DNA of 64,000 nt, taken from the NCBI RefSeq assembly GCF_003217355.1, contig NZ_QJTK01000003.1, forward strand, positions 163,528 to 227,527, read 5' to 3'. The notes below the pieces were generated by a model. It ran no database searches, had not been told where the DNA came from, and saw only the letters and a program-made list of their open reading frames with translations. Each line of letters opens with the position of its first letter. Within the stretch, counting starts at the first letter, position 1. The position numbers were made by a program, and so were the translations under genes. Shown piece after piece: positions 59,947 to 64,000 of this stretch. The DNA is from Rhodobacter viridis. GTDB taxonomy: Bacteria; Pseudomonadota; Alphaproteobacteria; Rhodobacterales; Rhodobacteraceae.

Positions 59947-60657
59947 ATGGGATATGAACTGGCGATCGGGGATCGGTCGTATTCAAGCTGGTCGCTGCGG
60001 GGCTGGCTCGTGTTCGCCAAGGCGGGCGTGCCGGTGAAGACCGTTTCGGGGCGGCTTTACAGCGATGATTTCAAACGGCTTTTGGCGGAGTTTGCGCCCG
60101 CGCGGCTGGCCCCTGCGCTGCGTCTGCCCTCGGGGTTGGTGATCGGAGAGACGCTCGCGATTGCCGAAACGATCGCCGAGCGTCACCCCGAAGCCGGGCT
60201 GTGGCCCGCCGATCCTGACGCCCGCGCGATGGCGCGCTGGCTGGCCTCGGAAATGCACGCGGGGTTCACTGCCTTGCGCAGCCATTGCCCGATGAACCTG
60301 CGGGTGAGCTATCTTGACTGCGCGCCCACCGAGGCGGTTCTGGCCGATCTGGCCCGGATCGAGTCGCTCTGGTCGATGGCGCAGACGGCCCATGGTGCAG
60401 AGGGGCCGTGGCTCTTCGGGAAGTGGTCGCTGGCCGATGCGTTCTTCGCCCCGGTGGCGGCGCGGATCGCGGGTTACAACCTGCCGGTTGGTGCCGAAGC
60501 GGCGGCCTATGTGGCGACCTGGCTCGCCGATCCGGAGTTCCGCGCCTGGCGGGCCGAGGGCCTGTCCGAAGGCCCCGATCAGCCCTTTTACAAGCGCGAT
60601 TGGCCGACCCGGCCCTGGCCCGGCGACGCGCGAGGCTCAGTCGTTAACCCTTCATAA
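59947..60657 (+). CDS. Glutathione S-transferase family protein
   Basis: 236 residues. A thioredoxin-like N-terminal domain begins GDRSYSSWSLRGWLVFAKAGVP (Ser residues at the glutathione-activating position, ~10-15). The cis-Pro region is within ALRLPSGLVIGETLAIAETIAE (~60-80), whose Glu-Thr/Ser pair binds the glutathione gamma-Glu. The C-terminal helical domain (~95-215) follows. The substrate is unknown. GGGAGG precedes ATG 59947. It is divergent from rpoH2, so a role in oxidative stress is plausible (inference), and gshB lies 3 kb away. Confidence 0.88.
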   Translation: MGYELAIGDRSYSSWSLRGWLVFAKAGVPVKTVSGRLYSDDFKRLLAEFAPARLAPALRLPSGLVIGETLAIAETIAERHPEAGLWPADPDARAMARWLASEMHAGFTALRSHCPMNLRVSYLDCAPTEAVLADLARIESLWSMAQTAHGAEGPWLFGKWSLADAFFAPVAARIAGYNLPVGAEAAAYVATWLADPEFRAWRAEGLSEGPDQPFYKRDWPTRPWPGDARGSVVNPS

Positions 60658-60701
60658 ACCAAACTGCGGCAAGCATGGGCGCAGCCTGAGCGGGTGTTTC
60701 A

Positions 60702-62216
60702 ATGGTTGCGCGGACCTACACGGTGGCTTTCGAGGGCGTCGAGGCGCGCACGGTCGAGGTGCAGTGCGCCCTTGCCGCCGGGATGCCCAGTTTTGCCATC
60801 GTCGGCCTGCCCGACAAGGCGGTGTCCGAGGCGCGCGACCGGGTGCGGGCGGCGCTCGCGGCGCTGTCGATCGCGCTGCCGATGCGGCGGATCACCGTGA
60901 ACCTGTCGCCCGCCGATCTGCCCAAGGAAGGTTCGCATTTCGACCTGCCGATCGCCATCGCGCTTCTGGCGGCGATCGAGGTGGTGCCGCGCGAGGAGGT
61001 CGAGGGGCTCGTTTCGATCGGGGAACTGGCGCTCGATGGCCGGATCGTGCCGGTCGTCGGCGCGCTGCCCGCGGCGATGGCGGCGGCGGCCGAGGATCGC
61101 GCGCTCATGTGTCCCAAACCCTGCGGCGCGGAGGCCGCCTGGGTCGCCGCGACGCAAGTCTTTGCCCCCGCAACCCTGACCGAGGCGCTGCGGCATCTGA
61201 CCGGGCAGCAGCCGCTCGACCCGGCGCGGCCGGGCGAGGTGGAAACGCCGCCCACCGTCCGCGATCTGCGCGACGTGAAGGGGCAGGAGCGGGCGAAACG
61301 CGCGCTCGAGATCGCGGCGGCGGGGCGGCATCATCTGTTCATGGCGGGGCCCCCCGGCTCGGGCAAGTCGATGCTGGCGGCGCGGCTGCCCGGCATCCTG
61401 CCGCCGCTCTCGGCGCTGGAAGCTCTTGAAACCTCGATGGTGCATTCGCTCTCGGGGCTCTTGTCCGAAGGGGGGATTTCCCGCAATCGCCCGTTTCGCG
61501 AGCCGCATCACACCGCCTCGATGGCGGCGATGATCGGCGGCGGGCGCGGCGCACGGCCGGGCGAAGTGAGCCTTGCCCATAACGGCGTGCTCTTCATGGA
61601 CGAGTTCCCGGAATTTCCCCGCCCGGTGCTGGAGACCCTGCGCCAACCGATCGAGACCGGCGAGGTGGTGGTCGCCCGCGCCAATGCCCATCTGCGCTAC
61701 CCCTGCCGGTTTTTGCTGGTCGCGGCGGCCAACCCCTGTCGCTGCGGCTATCTGGGCGATCCCGCCCGCGCCTGCGCCCGGGTGCCGCAATGTGGCGAGG
61801 AGTATCTGGGTCGAATTTCCGGCCCGCTGATGGATCGCTTCGATCTGCGCATCGAAGTGCCTGCCGTCGATTGGCGTGATCTGGACCTGCCCGCCGCGGG
61901 GGACAGTTCGGCCACGGTCGCAGCCCGGGTCGCGGCGGCACGCGCCATTCAGACCCGTCGTTTTGCCGATCATCCGCAGATCCGGGTCAATGCCGAGGCC
62001 GAAGGCGTGGTGCTCGACGAAATTGCCGCGCCCGATGCCGAGGGGCGGGAGCTTCTGGGCAAGGTCGCCGCGCGGTTCGGGCTGACCGCGCGCGGCTATC
62101 ACCGGGTGCTGCGCACGGCGCGGACGATTGCCGACCTAGAGGGCGCGGATCAGGTCCGCGCGCCCCATCTGGCCGAAGCTGTCAGCTATCGTCTGACCTT
62201 TGCGGCGGCGCGGTAA
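60702..62216 (+). CDS. comM: YifB/ComM family AAA+ ATPase (Mg-chelatase-like)
   Basis: 504 residues, full length. An N-terminal Lon-protease-like S5-fold domain (~1-170, with MPSFAIVGLPDKAVSEARDRVRAAL) is followed by the AAA+ core: Walker A GPPGSGKSMLA (~215-225), sensor/Walker B GVLFMDEFPEF (~292-302), and a zinc-finger-like Cys set (NPCRCGYLG ... CARVPQCGEEY, ~343-365). ComM is a hexameric helicase that extends heteroduplex during integration of transforming DNA. In Rhodobacter it could also matter for gene transfer agent uptake (inference). The 3' end overlaps the convergent hydrolase by 35 bases. Confidence 0.94.
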   Translation: MVARTYTVAFEGVEARTVEVQCALAAGMPSFAIVGLPDKAVSEARDRVRAALAALSIALPMRRITVNLSPADLPKEGSHFDLPIAIALLAAIEVVPREEVEGLVSIGELALDGRIVPVVGALPAAMAAAAEDRALMCPKPCGAEAAWVAATQVFAPATLTEALRHLTGQQPLDPARPGEVETPPTVRDLRDVKGQERAKRALEIAAAGRHHLFMAGPPGSGKSMLAARLPGILPPLSALEALETSMVHSLSGLLSEGGISRNRPFREPHHTASMAAMIGGGRGARPGEVSLAHNGVLFMDEFPEFPRPVLETLRQPIETGEVVVARANAHLRYPCRFLLVAAANPCRCGYLGDPARACARVPQCGEEYLGRISGPLMDRFDLRIEVPAVDWRDLDLPAAGDSSATVAARVAAARAIQTRRFADHPQIRVNAEAEGVVLDEIAAPDAEGRELLGKVAARFGLTARGYHRVLRTARTIADLEGADQVRAPHLAEAVSYRLTFAAAR

Positions 62217-63105
62217 GCACGCGGGTCACGAAACGGGCGGCATCGCGCAGCGCGTCCCGCGCTTCGGGGATCAGCCCGTCCATCATCTGCCAGGCATGCG
62301 GCACGCCGGGCCAAAGCTGCACCGTGACCTCGGTGCCCGCCTTGCGCAGCTTCTCCTCCATCCGCAGCGCGTCATCGGTCAGGATCTCGGTCTCCGAGGT
62401 CTGCAGCAACACCGGCGGGCAATCTGGGAAGGCGGCAAAGATCGGCGAAGCCTCGGGGTCGTCGGCCGGATGGCCCTGCAGGTAGAATTGCGCGGCATCG
62501 GGCAGGCGATGTCCTGCCAGCATCGGGTCGGACTGCGCGTTTTGGTGCACCGAGGGCGAAGAGCCCGTAAGGTCGAACCAGGGCGAAAAGGCAAAGGCCC
62601 CTGCGGGCGGGGTGCCTTGGACGCAGAGTTTCGACAGCAGCGCAAAGGCCAGTGCCGCCCCCGCGCTGTCGCCCGACAAGATCAGGTTTTCAGGCCGGTA
62701 TCCCTGTGCCAGCAGCGCCTCCCAGGCCGCTTCCGCGTCGCGCAGGGCGGCCGGGAACGGGTGTTCCGGGGCAAGGCTGTAGCTCGGCGCAATCACCGTG
62801 ACCTGCGCCAGTTTCGCCAACCGCGAGAGCATCGGCAGATGCTCTCGCGGGCTGCCCGCGATAAAGACGCCGCCGTGGAAATGCACCACCGCCGCCCCCT
62901 CGCGCGGGATGCCCGCCCGGATCGAGAGCGCAGGCCGACCCGCCAGATCGAGCGGCATCGCCACGCTGCCCGGCGCGGGGCGCAAAGCGATCCGGGTGAA
63001 CCGCTCCATCGCCTCGCGCAGTTCGGCCGGATCGGTCATCTTCGCCAGCTTCGGCTTGGTGAAAAGCCGCAGAGCAAGGGTCAGAAGACGCGCGCGCAGG
63101 CTCAT
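62182..63105 (-). CDS. Alpha/beta hydrolase, hormone-sensitive-lipase type
   Basis: 307 residues. The HSL oxyanion motif FHGGVFIAGSPREH (~75-88) and nucleophile elbow SGDSAGAALAFAL (Ser ~142), with an Asp in TSETEILTDDA (~238) and the His in GVPHAWQMM (~268), make a complete triad for a short-chain ester hydrolase. A ~45-residue N-terminal cap precedes the core. ATG 63105 overlaps the gshB stop as TGATG, so it is coupled to gshB. The last 35 bases overlap comM on the other strand. Substrate unknown. Confidence 0.88.
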   Translation of the reverse strand: MSLRARLLTLALRLFTKPKLAKMTDPAELREAMERFTRIALRPAPGSVAMPLDLAGRPALSIRAGIPREGAAVVHFHGGVFIAGSPREHLPMLSRLAKLAQVTVIAPSYSLAPEHPFPAALRDAEAAWEALLAQGYRPENLILSGDSAGAALAFALLSKLCVQGTPPAGAFAFSPWFDLTGSSPSVHQNAQSDPMLAGHRLPDAAQFYLQGHPADDPEASPIFAAFPDCPPVLLQTSETEILTDDALRMEEKLRKAGTEVTVQLWPGVPHAWQMMDGLIPEARDALRDAARFVTRVLTAPPQRSDDS

Positions 63106-64000
63106 CACAGACCCCGCTTCGCCTCGATCACCTGCCAGATCCTTTCGGCGACATTGGTGCCGTCGAACCGCTCCAACTCCTGAATGCCGGTGGGCGAGGT
63201 GACGTTGATTTCGGTCAGCCAATCGCCGATCACGTCGATGCCGACAAAGATCTGCCCCTTTTCGCGCAGGGTCGGGCCGATGGCGGCGCAGATTTCGCGT
63301 TCGCGGTCCGTCAGTTGCGTCGGTTCGGGGCGGCCGCCCACATGCATGTTCGAACGCGTCTCGCCCGCCGCAGGCACGCGGTTGATCGCGCCGACCGGCT
63401 CGCCGTCCACCAGGATGATGCGCTTGTCGCCCTTGACCACGGCCGGAACGTATTTCTGCACGATCATCGGCTCGCGGTTGATCGAGGTGAAGAGCTCGTG
63501 CAGCGAGGCCAGATTGCGGTCGTTCGGGTCGAGCCGGAACACCCCGGCGCCGCCATTGCCGTAAAGCGGCTTCAGGATCACGTCGCCATGTTCGGCCTTG
63601 AAGTCGCGAATCACCGCCAGATCGCGGGCGATCAGCGTCGGCGGGGTCAGGTCGGGGAAGTCGAGAACCAGCAGCTTTTCGGGGTAGTTGCGCACCCAGA
63701 ACGGATCGTTGACGACAAGCGTCTTCGGATGGATCCGGTCCAGCAGATGCGTCGTCGTGATATAACCCATGTCGAAGGGCGGGTCCTGCCGCAGCCAGAC
63801 CACATCCATCTCGGCCAGATCGAATTCGGCCTCGGTGCCGAGCGTGAAATGGGCGCCCTTCTCGCGCCGCACGGTCAGCGGCCAGCCGCGCGCCAGCACA
63901 CGCCCCTGCCGATACATCAGCCGGTCCGGCGTGTAATAGAACAACGCGTGCCCGCGCGCCTGCGCCTCGAGCGCGATGCGGAACGTGCTGTCCCCGTCGA
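63105..64000 (-). CDS. gshB: Glutathione synthetase (N-terminus cut by window edge)
   Basis: At least 298 residues are present and the frame stays open to position 64000, so the first residues lie outside. It ligates gamma-glutamylcysteine and glycine with [21 protein letters not shown] (~90 from the visible end), the ATP-grasp core [51 protein letters not shown] and [21 protein letters not shown] are unmistakable. It is followed by the coupled HSL-type esterase. The nearest ATG-like codon inside is a TTG (63944) and is not the start, because family sequence continues upstream of it. Confidence 0.96.
   Translation of the reverse strand, partial: DGDSTFRIALEAQARGHALFYYTPDRLMYRQGRVLARGWPLTVRREKGAHFTLGTEAEFDLAEMDVVWLRQDPPFDMGYITTTHLLDRIHPKTLVVNDPFWVRNYPEKLLVLDFPDLTPPTLIARDLAVIRDFKAEHGDVILKPLYGNGGAGVFRLDPNDRNLASLHELFTSINREPMIVQKYVPAVVKGDKRIILVDGEPVGAINRVPAAGETRSNMHVGGRPEPTQLTDREREICAAIGPTLREKGQIFVGIDVIGDWLTEINVTSPTGIQELERFDGTNVAERIWQVIEAKRGL

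Noticed and set aside
1-64000. tRNA or rRNA genes
   Set aside because: No cloverleaf with a T-loop consensus or rRNA-like stretch could be recognised by eye in the intergenic regions.

Overview
The window looks like a stretch of chromosome from a Rhodobacteraceae alphaproteobacterium, most probably Rhodobacter in the strict sense (R. capsulatus-like). This is an inference. It rests on the high GC content, the many ATGA/TGATG start-stop overlaps, family-level protein resemblance (RpoH2-type sigma factor, DUF1178, DUF6455, Hint_2-like, small membrane proteins typical of the group) and the hairpin-plus-ATTT-tail intergenic repeats I associate with Rhodobacterales. I recognise no rRNA, tRNA, CRISPR array, insertion sequence, prophage or plasmid origin. 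The coding density is that of ordinary core chromosome. Two genes are cut by the window edges: an acyl-CoA dehydrogenase at the left and glutathione synthetase (gshB) at the right.

Layout. 1-9.5 kb: acyl-CoA dehydrogenase plus MBL hydrolase, a lipoprotein, the azlCD exporter, a GNAT, gabD, a kynurenine-formamidase-like hydrolase, and a P1 peptidase/GMC oxidoreductase pair. 9.5-19 kb: DUF1178, an SDR, a divergent LysR/EamA exporter pair, a divergent TetR/Old-Yellow-Enzyme-type demethylase pair, an atypical pyruvate kinase, and lysC followed by ptsP (EI-Ntr). 21-28 kb: tandem DUF6455 proteins, an M48 lipoprotein protease, panB-panC, a cupin, an L,D-transpeptidase and a creatinase. 28-36 kb: an RND efflux pump with its adaptor, small membrane proteins with cytochrome b561, an esterase, glyA and nadK. 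37-44 kb: a two-gene phosphorelay (sensorless hybrid kinase plus NtrC-type regulator), propionyl-CoA synthetase (prpE) behind a motif-rich promoter, and malic enzyme (maeB). 44.5-48 kb: a tight pyrimidine-nucleoside salvage operon, cdd-deoA-deoB-upp. 48-56 kb: a SPOR protein, an EamA transporter, a sulfotransferase, a lone Hint-domain protein and an amino-acid ABC permease/binding-protein pair. 55-64 kb: coaBC, dut and a membrane-anchored E1-like enzyme; rpoH2 coupled to a ChaN-like gene; a GST; comM; an HSL-type esterase; gshB.

How parts work together. cdd-deoA-deoB-upp salvages cytidine/deoxynucleosides to uracil, UMP and pentose phosphate. panB/panC (pantoate and pantothenate) and coaBC (CoA) sit on one pathway. 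prpE and maeB belong to propionate/C4 metabolism. Creatinase (product sarcosine), a DgcA-like demethylase and glyA suggest scattered N-methyl amino-acid catabolism, which is an inference. The pyruvate kinase and PtsP both use the PEP/pyruvate couple.

Most interesting non-genic signals: (1) a modular, GC-rich intergenic repeat of about 220-280 bp in three copies (12.7, 15.7 and 27.8 kb), each with the same end against the 3' end of a gene; (2) a second repeat family of G/C hairpins joined to an ATTT...CAAGA tail (six sites); (3) two perfect TTTGCAAA octamers plus a 31-bp-spaced direct repeat upstream of prpE; (4) a 21-bp-spaced perfect direct repeat between rpoH2 and a GST gene. Among the proteins, the NtrC-type regulator with GAFVGA in place of GAFTGA, its sensorless hybrid kinase with a variant HPt, and the pyruvate kinase without a C-terminal domain deserve a second look. 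I did not find a clear novel multigene defence or mobile system.
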